A DNA stretch of 64,000 nt from Agreia sp. COWG (GTDB lineage Bacteria; Actinomycetota; Actinomycetes; Actinomycetales; Microbacteriaceae). A program made the translations under genes and the position numbers. Shown piece by piece: positions 8,134-17,070 of this stretch (its first letter is position 1; each line of letters starts with the position of its first letter). The notes under the pieces were generated by a model, which searched no databases, was not told the origin of the DNA, and saw only the letters and a list, made by a program, of their open reading frames with translations. Where the stretch lies: assembly GCF_904528075.1 (NCBI RefSeq), contig NZ_LR882035.1, positions 3,038,001 through 3,102,000 of the forward strand, written 5' to 3'.

Positions 8134-8778
8134 GTGCACTCCATCTCCGAGCTGACGATTCCCGGCAAGCGCAATGTGAAGGGGCTCACCGCCACCCTCA
8201 ACGAGCTGACGTCGGGCGACCTGGTTCGGGCGGTGTTCTCGACTCCGCGCTACGGCGTCGTGTCGATCGAGGGCCGGGCGCACTTCTCCAAGACCACCAG
8301 CGCCTTCATGCTCGCGGGCCGTGCGCTGGATGCCAACCTCAAGCCCGACAAGTCGCTGCAGCTTCTCGAGGTGCTCGGCACGCCGGCCGCGGTCGGCAGC
8401 GACGGTGAGCCGGATGCGGCCGCCGCTACAGCCGCTGCTACAGCCGAGCGGGCCGACGGCGTCGCCGAGCTCACCGAAGACGAGGCCGCCCGACTCCCGT
8501 CCGGCGATCCCACCGACGTCGTGCCGAGCCTCTCGCACGGAGACGTCGTCGCCGCCCGATACTTCGAACTCGCCTACGGCGCGTTCACCATTCTGGGCGC
8601 CTGCGTGTCCGCCCCAGGAAACTCGCTGATGCTCGGAACGTGGTTCGTCGCGCGCGACGGTGCCCCCGCGCGCCGTCTCAACCACGTCGACGTGGTGGCC
8701 CGCGCCGGCGACGGAGCCCTGCGCATCCCATCGGCGATCTCGTCGTGGGGCGACGAGTCCGGAGCCGACGAGCTGTAG
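8134..8778 (+). CDS. Hypothetical protein
   Basis: I do not recognise this 214-residue soluble protein. Two beta-rich halves (about 1-90 and 125-214) are separated by an Ala/Thr/Glu-rich linker (about 92-125). The halves share a loose theme (SGDLVRAVFSTPRYGVVSIEG and HGDVVAARYFELAYGAFTILG), which suggests a duplicated small beta-barrel domain. The closing residues are acidic. The gene is divergent from the DUF2510/SHOCT gene and is followed by two tiny overlapping genes in the same direction. Confidence 0.65.
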   Translation: MHSISELTIPGKRNVKGLTATLNELTSGDLVRAVFSTPRYGVVSIEGRAHFSKTTSAFMLAGRALDANLKPDKSLQLLEVLGTPAAVGSDGEPDAAAATAAATAERADGVAELTEDEAARLPSGDPTDVVPSLSHGDVVAARYFELAYGAFTILGACVSAPGNSLMLGTWFVARDGAPARRLNHVDVVARAGDGALRIPSAISSWGDESGADEL

Positions 8779-8849
8779 CGCTGCCGTGCACAGCGTCGGC
8801 TCGTCGTCGCCGACTTGCGAGCGCATTCGGGCTCAGCCACGATTGCAGC

Positions 8850-9050
8850 ATGGCTGATCCGACCGACCCCGCTGTGACGAAGTTCATCGTCACCGGCCTC
8901 ATCGCCGGCCTGCTCGCCGGAAGCGTGGTCGGCGTGCTCAACGACTCCGTCGGCATCGGGCTCGGAGTCTCGATCGGCATGGCCGTCGGCGTCACCGTGG
9001 GCGCCATCGCCTGGTACGCCACGCGCGGCTCGAGAGGATCGAAGTCATGA
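8850..9050 (+). CDS. Small glycine-rich membrane protein
   Basis: The 66-residue product has two hydrophobic glycine-rich segments (about 11-30 and 35-55; GLIAGLLAGSVVGVL and GLGVSIGMAVGVTVGAIAW) and a short basic tail, as in small inner-membrane proteins of the glycine-zipper kind. The ATG at 8850 is preferred over longer Arg-rich extensions. Its stop overlaps the next start (ATGA at 9047-9050). Function unknown. Confidence 0.65.
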   Translation: MADPTDPAVTKFIVTGLIAGLLAGSVVGVLNDSVGIGLGVSIGMAVGVTVGAIAWYATRGSRGSKS

Positions 9051-9310
9051 CCGACCCCGCGGCGAGCATGCAGTCGGACGCGTTCGACCCCGCATCGAAT
9101 CACCTGGACGCGCGGCTCGACAAGACCAGCGGCTGGCTGCCGCTCACGACGTACGATCTCGTCGTCACTCGGCACGACTCAGGCGGCGAGGAGATCCGCA
9201 CCGCGGCCGGCCGGCGCCAGCAGGCGGGTCGACTTCTCGCGCAGGTGCACAAAGACCTGCACACCAAGACCGTGACCGAATTCTTTCGCGAGTGGCACCT
9301 GATGAACTGA
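9047..9310 (+). CDS. Hypothetical protein, coupled to the small membrane protein
   Basis: This is an unrecognised 87-residue soluble protein. It is rich in charged residues in the second half (VHKDLHTKTVTEFFREWH), suggesting a C-terminal helix. It overlaps the preceding gene by four bases, so the pair is translationally coupled. The next gene is convergent, only 7 bases away. Confidence 0.6.
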   Translation: MTDPAASMQSDAFDPASNHLDARLDKTSGWLPLTTYDLVVTRHDSGGEEIRTAAGRRQQAGRLLAQVHKDLHTKTVTEFFREWHLMN

Positions 9311-9317
9311 GCTCGCG

Positions 9318-10295
9318 CTACGCGAAGCTCAGCAGGATCTTGCCCATGTGTGCGCTCGACTCCATGCGCCGGTGGGCGTCGGCCGCGTCGTCGGGGGCGA
9401 AGACGCTGTCGACCGTCGGACGCACCAGGCCCTGCTCGACGAGCGGCCACACCGACTCGCGCACGGCCGCCACGATCGCGACCCGTTCGGCCAGCGGCCG
9501 GGCCCGCAGCGTGGTCGCCCAGATGCGGCCGCGCTTCATCATCAGCGACCCCACGTTGAACGAGCTCACTTCGCCCGACTGATTCGCGATCACCATGATG
9601 CGCCCTCCCACGGCGAGGGCGCGGATGTCGCGGGCCAGGTAGTCGCCGCCCACCATGTCGAGGATCACGTCGACGCCCTGTCCGCCGAGTTCGTGGCCTG
9701 TCACCTCGACGAAGTCGTCTTGGCGGTAGTTGATGCCCGTCGCTCCGAGGGCGTCGATGAAGGCGACCTTCTCGGCCGATCCGGCGGTGGCGAACACGCG
9801 CGAGCCGAGTGCACGGGCGATCTGGATGGCCATGGCCCCGATTCCGCTCGAGCCGCCGTGGGCGAGAAACGACTCGGTGGGCCGCAGTTGGGCGCTCATG
9901 AACACGTTCGACCAGACCGTGGCGGCGACCTCGGGCAGGGCGGCTGCGTCGAGCAGAGACACCCCGCTCGGCACAGGCAGCACGAGGCCCGCATCGACGA
10001 CGGCCCGCTCGGCGTAGCCTCCGCCCGGAAGGAGGGCGCACACCTCGTCGCCGAGCTGCCATTCGGAGACCTCGTCGCCCAGGGCACTGATCGTTCCCGA
10101 CACCTCGAGCCCCGGCCAGAGCGGAGCCCCCGCGGGCGGCGGGTAACTGCCGCGGCGCTGCGACACGTCGGCTCCGTTGATGCCGGCGCCCACAACGTCG
10201 ATACGCACGTCGTTCGGTCCGACGGGCGGCTCGATGACATCGGCGAGGGTCAGAACGTCGGGTTCTCCGAAGGTGGGCAGGGTGATTGCGCGCAT
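9318..10295 (-). CDS. Zinc-free medium-chain NAD(P)H:quinone oxidoreductase
   Basis: This 325-residue MDR-superfamily enzyme resembles the PIG3/Qor type. It has an N-terminal GroES-like domain (GINGADVSQRRGSYP, WPGLEVSG) and a Rossmann domain with HGGSSGIGAMAIQIA near residue 145. The N-terminal MRAITLPTFGEPDVL is the usual quinone-oxidoreductase start. Zinc-binding cysteines are absent, as expected for this subfamily, which reduces quinones or conjugated ketones with NADPH. It is divergent from the DUF2256/DUF3253 gene. Confidence 0.88.
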   Translation of the reverse strand: MRAITLPTFGEPDVLTLADVIEPPVGPNDVRIDVVGAGINGADVSQRRGSYPPPAGAPLWPGLEVSGTISALGDEVSEWQLGDEVCALLPGGGYAERAVVDAGLVLPVPSGVSLLDAAALPEVAATVWSNVFMSAQLRPTESFLAHGGSSGIGAMAIQIARALGSRVFATAGSAEKVAFIDALGATGINYRQDDFVEVTGHELGGQGVDVILDMVGGDYLARDIRALAVGGRIMVIANQSGEVSSFNVGSLMMKRGRIWATTLRARPLAERVAIVAAVRESVWPLVEQGLVRPTVDSVFAPDDAADAHRRMESSAHMGKILLSFA

Positions 10296-10417
10296 GCCGC
10301 GAGTCTACGAGGGGGCACTGGGGCCGGCATCAGAGGGACGCCGACGACGGAATCCGAGGGATCATTGCAGTCGATGATTCGCGAGCTGCGCGGACGAAAC
10401 GAGAAGGCGAGTCGCGG

Positions 10418-10891
10418 ATGGCGAGACGGTCGCGGGAACGCGAGCCCGAGGCATCCGGCGGCTCTGCGGCTAGGGAGCCGAAGGTGTGCGCCTCGTGCGG
10501 CCGCCGCATCGAGTGGCGCGCCAAATGGGCCGACTCGTGGGCCGAGGTGAAGTACTGCTCAGACGCGTGTCGGCGACGCAGGGTGACCGCAACCGACCTC
10601 AGGCTCGAGCAGGTCATCCTCGAGCTGCTGGCGGCAAAACCTAACTCGAAAGCGGTCGACACGATGGATGCCGCCCGCGCGGTGGCCTCATCGGCCCCGG
10701 CAGGGGGCTCTCGTGCACTCGGTGCCACAGCGAGCGGTTCCGACCCGACCGCCGCGCAACTCTCCGAGCCGGCGCGCCGAGCGGCCCGCCGGCTCGTCGC
10801 CCGCGGCCTCGTCGACATGGTGCAGAACGGCCGCGTCGTCGATCCGTCGACGGCACGCGGGCCCATTCAAGTGCGACGGCGCTCTCACTGA
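10418..10891 (+). CDS. DUF2256 zinc-ribbon and DUF3253 winged-helix-like protein
   Basis: The 157-residue protein starts with a Cys-rich motif (CASCGRRIEWRAKW, then YCSDACRRRR), the DUF2256 zinc ribbon. It ends in a DUF3253-like region with a helical N-part (LRLEQVILELLAAK) and ARRLVARGLVDMVQNGRVVDPS. I chose the ATG at 10418; the longer in-frame reading overlaps the divergent oxidoreductase and is not protein-like. Function unknown, though both domains look suited to nucleic-acid or metal binding. Confidence 0.8.
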   Translation: MARRSREREPEASGGSAAREPKVCASCGRRIEWRAKWADSWAEVKYCSDACRRRRVTATDLRLEQVILELLAAKPNSKAVDTMDAARAVASSAPAGGSRALGATASGSDPTAAQLSEPARRAARRLVARGLVDMVQNGRVVDPSTARGPIQVRRRSH

Positions 10892-10913
10892 GCCGGATGC
10901 CGGCGGGTGCCGC

Positions 10914-10998
10914 ATCCGTTCAACAGGGTGTTTTCAGTTCGCGCGGCGATTCACCTGAAAATTCGCGGCGTGGCGTAAAAACATCCTGTTGAACGGAT
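10914..10998. repeat. Palindromic intergenic element, copy 2
   Basis: A 14-base arm, ATCCGTTCAACAGG (10914-10927), is inverted exactly at 10985-10998. The symmetry continues inward as GTGTTTT against AAAAACAT with one mismatch, so the stem reaches about 20 bases. The core contains GCGCGGCGATT and ATTCGCGGCG. Twelve bases of each arm (CCGTTCAACAGG) match the arms of the element at 3232-3319, and the overall size is almost equal (85 versus 88 bases). It lies between convergent genes and could act as a bidirectional terminator. Confidence 0.8.
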
Positions 10999-11010
10999 CG
11001 GTTGCCGTCG

Positions 11011-12738
11011 CTAGTTGCGCAGCTCGAGGTACTTCGCGATGAGCGCCTTACTCGAGGAGTCCTGCGACTCGAGGGCTGCGGCGTCGCCGGCCACGGCGGG
11101 CGTGATCTGCAGGGCGAGCTGCTTACCCAGCTCGACGCCCCACTGGTCGAACGAGTCGATACCCCAGATGACTCCCTCGACGAACACGATGTGCTCGTAC
11201 AGCGCGATGAGCTGGCCCACGACGCTCGGCGTCAGAGCCGGCGCGAGAATCGACGTGGTCGGCCGGTTGCCCGCGAACTCGCGAGCGGGCACCACGGACT
11301 CCGCCGTTCCCTCGGCGCGCACCTCGTCGGCGGTCTTGCCGAAGGCGAGAGCCTTGGTCTGCGCGAAGAAGTTGGCCATGAACAGGGTGTGCACGTCTTG
11401 GCCGGGCTCGACGCCGGCGCCGTCACCCGTGGCATCTTTCAGTGGATGCGCCGGGTTGGCGACCGCGATGAAGTCGGCCGGAATCAGGCGGGTGCCCTGG
11501 TGGATGAGCTGGTAGAACGCGTGCTGGCCGTTCGTGCCCGGCTCCCCCCAGAAGATCTCTCCGGTGTCGGTGGTGACCGGCGAGCCGTCCCAGCGAACGC
11601 TCTTGCCATTCGACTCCATGGTGAGCTGCTGCAGGTACGCCGGGAAGCGGTGCAGGTACTGCGCATAGGGCAGCACCGCGTGGCTCTGCGCGCCGAGGAA
11701 GTTCGAGTACCAGACGTTGAGCAGTCCCATGAGGGCGGGCACGTTCTGTTCGAGCGGGGTGGTGCGCATGTGCTCGTCGATGGCGTGGAAGCCGGCGAGG
11801 AACTCGCGCCAGTTGTCGGGCCCGATGGCGATGACGACACTCGTGCCGATGGCGGAGTCGACCGAGTAGCGGCCACCCACCCAGTCCCAGAAGCCGAAGG
11901 CGTTCTCGGGGTCGATGCCGAAGGCGGCGACCTTGTCGAGCGCGGTCGACACGGCCACGAAGTGCTTGGCCACGGCACCCGTGCGGGCCTCGTCGTTGTC
12001 GTCGAGAACACCGGCGGCGCCGAGCTCGGCCCACAGCCACTCGCGGGCGAGGCGGGCGTTGGTGAGGGTTTCGAGCGTGCCGAAGGTCTTCGATGCCACG
12101 ATGAACAGCGTGGTCTCGGGGTCGAGGCCGACGGTCTTCTCGTACACGTCGTTGGGGTCGATGTTCGAGACGAAGCGCGCCTCGATGCCGTCTTTCACGT
12201 AGGGCTTCAGCGCCTCGTAGACCATCACAGGGCCGAGGTCGGAGCCGCCGATGCCGATGTTCACGACGGTCTCGATGCGCTTGCCCGTGACTCCGGTCCA
12301 CTCGCCCGAGCGCACCTTCTCGGCGAAGGCGTAGACCTTGTCGAGGGTGGCGTGCACATCGGCGTCGACGTCTTGGCCGTCGACGACGAAGCCCACGGGA
12401 GGCACGAGGCCCTCGCCGTTCTTCGGGCGGCGCAAGGCCGTGTGCAGCACCGCGCGGTTCTCGGTGGCGTTGATGTGCTCGCCGTTGATCATGGCCTGGT
12501 AGCGCTCGGCGACGCCGGAGTCCTCGGCGAGCTGCACGAGGTTGGCGACGATCTCGTCGGTGATGAGGCCCTTCGACAGGTCGACGGTGAGGTCGGCGGC
12601 CTGGAAGGTGTAGCGCTCGGCGCGGCTCGCATCGGCGGCGAACCAGCCGCGCAGATCGGGCGAGAACCCGTCGGCGATGCCGGCTAGGTTCTTCCAGGCG
12701 GCGGTAGTGGTGGGATCGAGGGGGGCGTTGTCCGTCAC
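11011..12738 (-). CDS. pgi: Glucose-6-phosphate isomerase
   Basis: This cytoplasmic enzyme interconverts glucose 6-phosphate and fructose 6-phosphate in glycolysis and gluconeogenesis. The 575-residue product has the family motifs [20 protein letters not shown] and [12 protein letters not shown] chose the GTG at 12738 ([15 protein letters not shown]) because CAGGAG sits 8-9 bases upstream. An ATG at 12756 would add six residues but has no ribosome site. The gene is alone; 167 bases separate it from the SulP gene upstream, and palindrome copy 2 lies just past its stop. Confidence 0.95.
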   Translation of the reverse strand: MTDNAPLDPTTTAAWKNLAGIADGFSPDLRGWFAADASRAERYTFQAADLTVDLSKGLITDEIVANLVQLAEDSGVAERYQAMINGEHINATENRAVLHTALRRPKNGEGLVPPVGFVVDGQDVDADVHATLDKVYAFAEKVRSGEWTGVTGKRIETVVNIGIGGSDLGPVMVYEALKPYVKDGIEARFVSNIDPNDVYEKTVGLDPETTLFIVASKTFGTLETLTNARLAREWLWAELGAAGVLDDNDEARTGAVAKHFVAVSTALDKVAAFGIDPENAFGFWDWVGGRYSVDSAIGTSVVIAIGPDNWREFLAGFHAIDEHMRTTPLEQNVPALMGLLNVWYSNFLGAQSHAVLPYAQYLHRFPAYLQQLTMESNGKSVRWDGSPVTTDTGEIFWGEPGTNGQHAFYQLIHQGTRLIPADFIAVANPAHPLKDATGDGAGVEPGQDVHTLFMANFFAQTKALAFGKTADEVRAEGTAESVVPAREFAGNRPTTSILAPALTPSVVGQLIALYEHIVFVEGVIWGIDSFDQWGVELGKQLALQITPAVAGDAAALESQDSSSKALIAKYLELRN

Positions 12739-12905
12739 GAAATTCTCCTGAGTCATCGGGGCCACACGGAGACCTCGACCGGAGAAGTGGCGCGAGGGCG
12801 GGACCCTCACCAAGCCTATTGCGGTGTCGCCGCGACCGGGTGTCAGCAGGCTGGCCATTGCGCTGGCCGTGAGGCCGGGTGGCTACGCGCTGAGGCGGCC
12901 CGAGG

Positions 12906-14405
12906 CTACGCGCCGAGGCGGCCGGAGAGCCGCGAGTGCAGCGCGGAGCTGCGCCCATCCAGGCCTTCGAAGGTCACCGTCACGCCGTGCTGGCGGTACT
13001 TGTTCGCCACGGAGTCGAGGGCAGCCACGGTCGAGGCGTCCCAGAGCTGGGATGCGCCGAAGTCCACCACAACGGTCGCCGGATCGAGCGCGTACGAGAA
13101 GCGCTCGACGAGGTCGTTGCTGCTGCCGAAGAAGAGCGGCCCGTGCACGGTGTACCTGGCCGACTCACCGTCGGCCGCGACGACCCGATCGACCCGGATG
13201 ACGTGGGCCACCCTGCGAGCGAACAGCACCATCGCGAGCACCACACCCACGAGCACGCCCAAAGCGAGGTTGCCGGTCACCACGACGACCACGATCGTGG
13301 CGACCATGACCAGGGTCTCTGGCACCGGCATCCGGCGCAGGGTCGATGGGCGCACGCTGTGCCAGTCGACGGTGGTGATGGCGACGATCATCATCACGGC
13401 CGCAAGCGCCACCATGGGGATCTGCGCCATGAGGTCGCTGAGCAGGGTCACCAGGGCGAGCAGCACCAACCCGGCCACGAACGTGGAGATGCGCGTGCGG
13501 GCCCTGCCCATCTTCACGTTCACGATGGTCTGGCCGATCATGGCGCAGCCGGCGATTCCGCCGTAGAAGCCGGCGAGGATGTTCGCGACGCCCAGCGCCC
13601 ACGACTCGCGGCTCTTGTGCGAGCGCGTCTCGGTAATGTCGTCGACGAGCTTCGCGGTGAGCAGCGTCTCCATGAGGCCGACGAAGGCCACGCTGAGGGC
13701 CGTGGGCCAGATGAGCTGCAGCGTCTCGAGGGTGAACGGTGCGAGAAAGGGCGTGAGACCGGGCAGGTCGCCGCCGACCGTTCCCTCGTCGCCCACGTTG
13801 GGCACGGCGAGGTGCGCGATCATGACGATCGCCGTGACCACCACGATCGCCACGAGGGGCGCTGGCACGACGGTGGTGAACCGGGGCAGCACCAGAATGA
13901 TCGCGACCGTGAGGACGAAGAGCGGGTAGACGAGCCACGGAACGCCGACGAGGTGCGGCACCTGGGCGACGAAGATCAGGATGCCGAGGGCGTTGACGAA
14001 GCCGATCATCACCGATCGTGGAATGAACCGCATCAGTCTGGCGAGCCCCAGCGTTCCGAAGGCGATCTGCACGATGCCGGCGAGGATGATCGCGGGTAGC
14101 AGGTACTCCACGCCGTGGTCCTTCACGAGGGGCGCGACGACGAGCGCGACGGAGCCGGCCGCGGCGGTCACCATGGCCGGTCGCCCGCCGAGGATCGACA
14201 TCGTGAGGGCCAAGACGATGGAGGCGACGAGGCTCACCTTCGGGTCGACCCCCGCGATCACCGAGAAGGAGATGACCTCGGGGATGAGCGCGAGCGTGGT
14301 GACGATACCTGCGAGTACCTCGCGGCTGAGCAGCACGGGCGAGCGGAGTGCCGCGAGCGTGGTGACTTCGGTCTGAGGGGCGACGGATCCGGGGAGCGCT
14401 GGCAC
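12906..14405 (-). CDS. SulP-family inorganic anion transporter with STAS domain
   Basis: The 499-residue protein has a SulP/SLC26 membrane domain (about 20-395) of ten or more hydrophobic segments. It includes LAGIVTTLALIPEVISFSVI, AGVDPKVSLVAS and FYGGIAGCAMIGQTIVN. A C-terminal STAS domain follows (about 405-495, VVVDFGASQLWDASTVAAL). Family members carry sulfate, bicarbonate or other anions; the substrate here cannot be assigned. It is divergent from the FAD oxidoreductase gene at 14481. Confidence 0.9.
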   Translation of the reverse strand: MPALPGSVAPQTEVTTLAALRSPVLLSREVLAGIVTTLALIPEVISFSVIAGVDPKVSLVASIVLALTMSILGGRPAMVTAAAGSVALVVAPLVKDHGVEYLLPAIILAGIVQIAFGTLGLARLMRFIPRSVMIGFVNALGILIFVAQVPHLVGVPWLVYPLFVLTVAIILVLPRFTTVVPAPLVAIVVVTAIVMIAHLAVPNVGDEGTVGGDLPGLTPFLAPFTLETLQLIWPTALSVAFVGLMETLLTAKLVDDITETRSHKSRESWALGVANILAGFYGGIAGCAMIGQTIVNVKMGRARTRISTFVAGLVLLALVTLLSDLMAQIPMVALAAVMMIVAITTVDWHSVRPSTLRRMPVPETLVMVATIVVVVVTGNLALGVLVGVVLAMVLFARRVAHVIRVDRVVAADGESARYTVHGPLFFGSSNDLVERFSYALDPATVVVDFGASQLWDASTVAALDSVANKYRQHGVTVTFEGLDGRSSALHSRLSGRLGA

Positions 14406-14480
14406 CGCAACAGCCTAGTTGGCGGGCGTTGCGCCTTTCGTGGGGGCACCAACGCTGAGGGGGCGAGGCAGGATGGACCC

Positions 14481-15428
14481 ATGGAAAAAAGTCCCGTGCT
14501 CATCGTCGGCGCCGGTATCTCGGGTATCGCCTGCGCCCAGGCCCTGCGGAGCGCCGGGAGGCCGGTGCGCGTCGTCGATCGTGGTCGCGTGCCCGGCGGC
14601 CGGATGGCGAGCCGTTCCGTAGGCGGACGCCCGGTCGACATCGGGGCGGCCTACTTCACGGCGAAGCCCGGAACGCCCTTCGCAGCGGTCGTGGACGACT
14701 GGGTCGAGCGAGGACTCGCGCGCCCGTGGACGGACACCGTCGCGGTCGCGAACGACAGCGGGATCACCGGCTCCACGACCGGGCCGATGCGTTACGCCGC
14801 GGCGAAGGGGCTGCGTTCGCTCGTCGAGGATCTGGCGCAGGGCATCGACGTGGAGCAGGGCATCACCCTCGAGCACGTCTCACCGGGCGAGGCCCTCGGC
14901 GAGAGTTGCAGCACGGTGGTGCTGGCCATGCCCGATCCGCAGGCCCGGCGCCTTCTCGACGCATCATCGCCGCTGCGAGAGAAGCTGGATCACGGCAGCG
15001 GCTGGGCTCCCAGCATCGCCGTGGGGTTGGAGTTCTCGACGCGCAGCTGGAAGCGGTTCCACACGGCGTTCGTCAACGAGCATCCGGTGCTCACCTCGCT
15101 GGCCGACGACGGTGACCGGCGCGGCGACGGCAGACCAGTGCTCGTCGCCCAGACGACGGCGCCCTTCGCGCAAGAGCATCTCGACGAGCCGGACGGCGCT
15201 ATCGAGCCGGTGTCCACGGCTGTGCGGCGTCTGCTCTCGCTGCCGGATGCCCCGGTGAACTCGTTCGCCCATCGCTGGACATTCGCCAGGCCCGAGTCGC
15301 AGCACTCCGAGCCGTTCCTGCTGGTCGACGGGCTCGGGGTGTGCGGAGACGCGTGGGGCGAGCGCTCGTCGGTGTCGACAGCGTGGGCCTCGGGTGACGC
15401 GCTCGGCCGGGCGATCGCGCAGAGCTAG
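14481..15428 (+). CDS. FAD/NAD(P)-binding oxidoreductase, renalase/amine-oxidase-like
   Basis: The 315-residue flavoprotein starts at the ATG at 14481 with a Rossmann FAD motif (VLIVGAGISGIACAQALR), then VDRGRVPGGRMASR, a GG/RxxR-type motif of the amine oxidase and renalase group. The C-terminal SEPFLLVDGLGVCGDAWG matches the second FAD-contact region. The substrate is unknown. It stands between the divergent SulP gene and the convergent ABC ATPase gene. Confidence 0.82.
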   Translation: MEKSPVLIVGAGISGIACAQALRSAGRPVRVVDRGRVPGGRMASRSVGGRPVDIGAAYFTAKPGTPFAAVVDDWVERGLARPWTDTVAVANDSGITGSTTGPMRYAAAKGLRSLVEDLAQGIDVEQGITLEHVSPGEALGESCSTVVLAMPDPQARRLLDASSPLREKLDHGSGWAPSIAVGLEFSTRSWKRFHTAFVNEHPVLTSLADDGDRRGDGRPVLVAQTTAPFAQEHLDEPDGAIEPVSTAVRRLLSLPDAPVNSFAHRWTFARPESQHSEPFLLVDGLGVCGDAWGERSSVSTAWASGDALGRAIAQS

Positions 15429-15459
15429 CGCGCGGCATCCGCGCTCAGCACCGAGCGGG

Positions 15460-16203
15460 CTACGCCCCGACGCGGGAGAGGAACTCGCGAGTCTCGGGGT
15501 GCTGCGGGTCGTCGAAGATCTGCTGTGGCGGCCCCTTCTCGATGAGCACGCCGTCTTTCAAGAACACCACCTGGTCTGCGACCTTGCGGGCGAAGGACAT
15601 CTCGTGGGTGGCCATGAGGATCGTCGAACCGGCCTGCTTGAGCTCGGTGACGACATCCAGAACCTCGCCGACCAGCTGCGGGTCGAGCGCGCTGGTGATC
15701 TCGTCGAGCAGCAGCAGCTGGGGGTTCGTGGCGATGGCCCGCACGATCGCGACCCGCTGCTGCTGTCCGCCGGAGAGCCGGTCGGGAAAGTCGCGGGCCT
15801 TGCCTGCGAGCCCCACACGTTCGAGCAGGGCGAGCGCCGTCTTCTCGGCCTCGGGCCGCCGGATGCCGTGCACGGTTCGCCCGGCGAGCGTCACGTTATC
15901 GAGAACCGACAGGTGCGGAAAGAGGTTGAAGTGCTGGAAGACGACGCCGATGCGCGCTCGCACCGCGTCGACCTTCACCCGCGGATCGGTGATGTCCTGG
16001 CCCGCGAGAAAGATCTGGCCGTCGTCGACCTGCTCGAGCAGGTTGATGGTCTTCAGCAGCGTCGATTTGCCCGAGCCGCTCGCCCCGATGAGCACGACCA
16101 CCTCGTGCTGGTGCACGTCGAGGTCGATGCCTCGCAGCACGGCAACGTCACCGAACTGCTTGACGACGCCCTCGACGCGCAGCACGGGCGCACTCTCGCT
16201 CAT
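15460..16203 (-). CDS. Polar amino acid ABC transporter, ATP-binding subunit
   Basis: The 247-residue GlnQ/HisP-type ATPase has Walker A GASGSGKST (40-48), a Q-loop in GVVFQHFNLFPHLSV, signature LSGGQQQRVAI, Walker B LLLLDEITSALD and switch His in ATHEMSF. It powers uptake with the permease (overlapping by four bases, ATGA at 16200-16203) and the lipoprotein binding protein encoded upstream. Operon order is binding protein, permease, ATPase. The likely cargo is a polar amino acid or cystine, by family; specificity is not readable. Confidence 0.93.
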   Translation of the reverse strand: MSESAPVLRVEGVVKQFGDVAVLRGIDLDVHQHEVVVLIGASGSGKSTLLKTINLLEQVDDGQIFLAGQDITDPRVKVDAVRARIGVVFQHFNLFPHLSVLDNVTLAGRTVHGIRRPEAEKTALALLERVGLAGKARDFPDRLSGGQQQRVAIVRAIATNPQLLLLDEITSALDPQLVGEVLDVVTELKQAGSTILMATHEMSFARKVADQVVFLKDGVLIEKGPPQQIFDDPQHPETREFLSRVGA

Positions 16204-17036
16204 ACTGTTCCCTCGATCTGCTCACGACGCTGCTGTCTCGCGGCGAACCAGTCGGTGAGCCGGATGAACGGCAGGCTCAACACCACGAACAGCAGGCCGG
16301 CCACCACGTAGGGCGTGAAGTTGTAGCTGGTGGAGACAGCGATCTGGGCGGCGCGCACCGCGTCGACCGCGCCGAGCACCGAGATGAGTCCCACGTCTTT
16401 CTGCATCGACACGAAGTCGTTCATGAGTGCCGGCGTCACCTTGCGAACGGCCTGCGGCAGCACCACGATGCGCAGCGTCTTGGCGTGCGAGAGTCCGAGC
16501 GATCGGGCGGCGAGCCGCTGCGAGGGGTGCACGGCCTCCATTCCCGCCCGCAGAACCTCGGCCACGTAGGCGGAATAGGTGAGAATGAGCGCGATTGTTC
16601 CCCACACCTCGTATGGCAGGCGCGGAAAGATGCCGAGCGCGGGAACGCCGAAGCCCACGAGGTAGAGCACGATCAGCAGCGGCACTCCCCGAAAGAGATC
16701 GGTGTACGCCGTGGCCAGCACCCGCAGCGGGTAGAAGATCGCTCCGCGCAGAGTGCGCACGATCGCGAGCAGCATTCCGAAGACGGCCACCCCGATTGCA
16801 GCGAAGAACAGCACCCGGATGTTCAACCACAGCCCCACGAGGATCTGCGGAAACGAGTTCACGACCGTGGCCGGATCGAAGAACGACTGCTGCACCGTGG
16901 CCCAGCCGGGGGTGTTGATCACGAACAGCCACACCACGACGGCGAACACGATCGTGCTCGCCAGGCTGATCAGAACGCTGCGTGCAGACTGCTTCTTGCG
17001 GAAGGATCGTCGCTCGAACTCGACGGCACTCGGCAT
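16200..17036 (-). CDS. Polar amino acid ABC transporter, permease subunit
   Basis: This HisM/GlnP-type permease of about 278 residues has five hydrophobic segments and the EAA loop that contacts the ATPase (EVLRAGMEAVHPSQRLAARS, then GLSHAKTLR). I chose the ATG at 17036 (MPSAVEFERRSF); the longer reading runs into the upstream stop region and through a six-base repeat. That repeat (ggtgcc units, 17041-17067) fills the spacer after the binding-protein stop and leaves no clear ribosome site, so translation may depend on coupling. Overlaps the ATPase gene. Confidence 0.9.
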   Translation of the reverse strand: MPSAVEFERRSFRKKQSARSVLISLASTIVFAVVVWLFVINTPGWATVQQSFFDPATVVNSFPQILVGLWLNIRVLFFAAIGVAVFGMLLAIVRTLRGAIFYPLRVLATAYTDLFRGVPLLIVLYLVGFGVPALGIFPRLPYEVWGTIALILTYSAYVAEVLRAGMEAVHPSQRLAARSLGLSHAKTLRIVVLPQAVRKVTPALMNDFVSMQKDVGLISVLGAVDAVRAAQIAVSTSYNFTPYVVAGLLFVVLSLPFIRLTDWFAARQQRREQIEGTV

Positions 17037-17070
17037 GAGGACGGTGCCGGTGCCGGTGCCGGTTCCGGTA

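Noticed and set aside
11002..12687. Long plus-strand ORF opposite pgi
   Set aside because: It is a shadow of a high-GC gene; the minus-strand pgi has full family motifs, and the opposite product is an unnatural Val/Gly/Arg-rich sequence.
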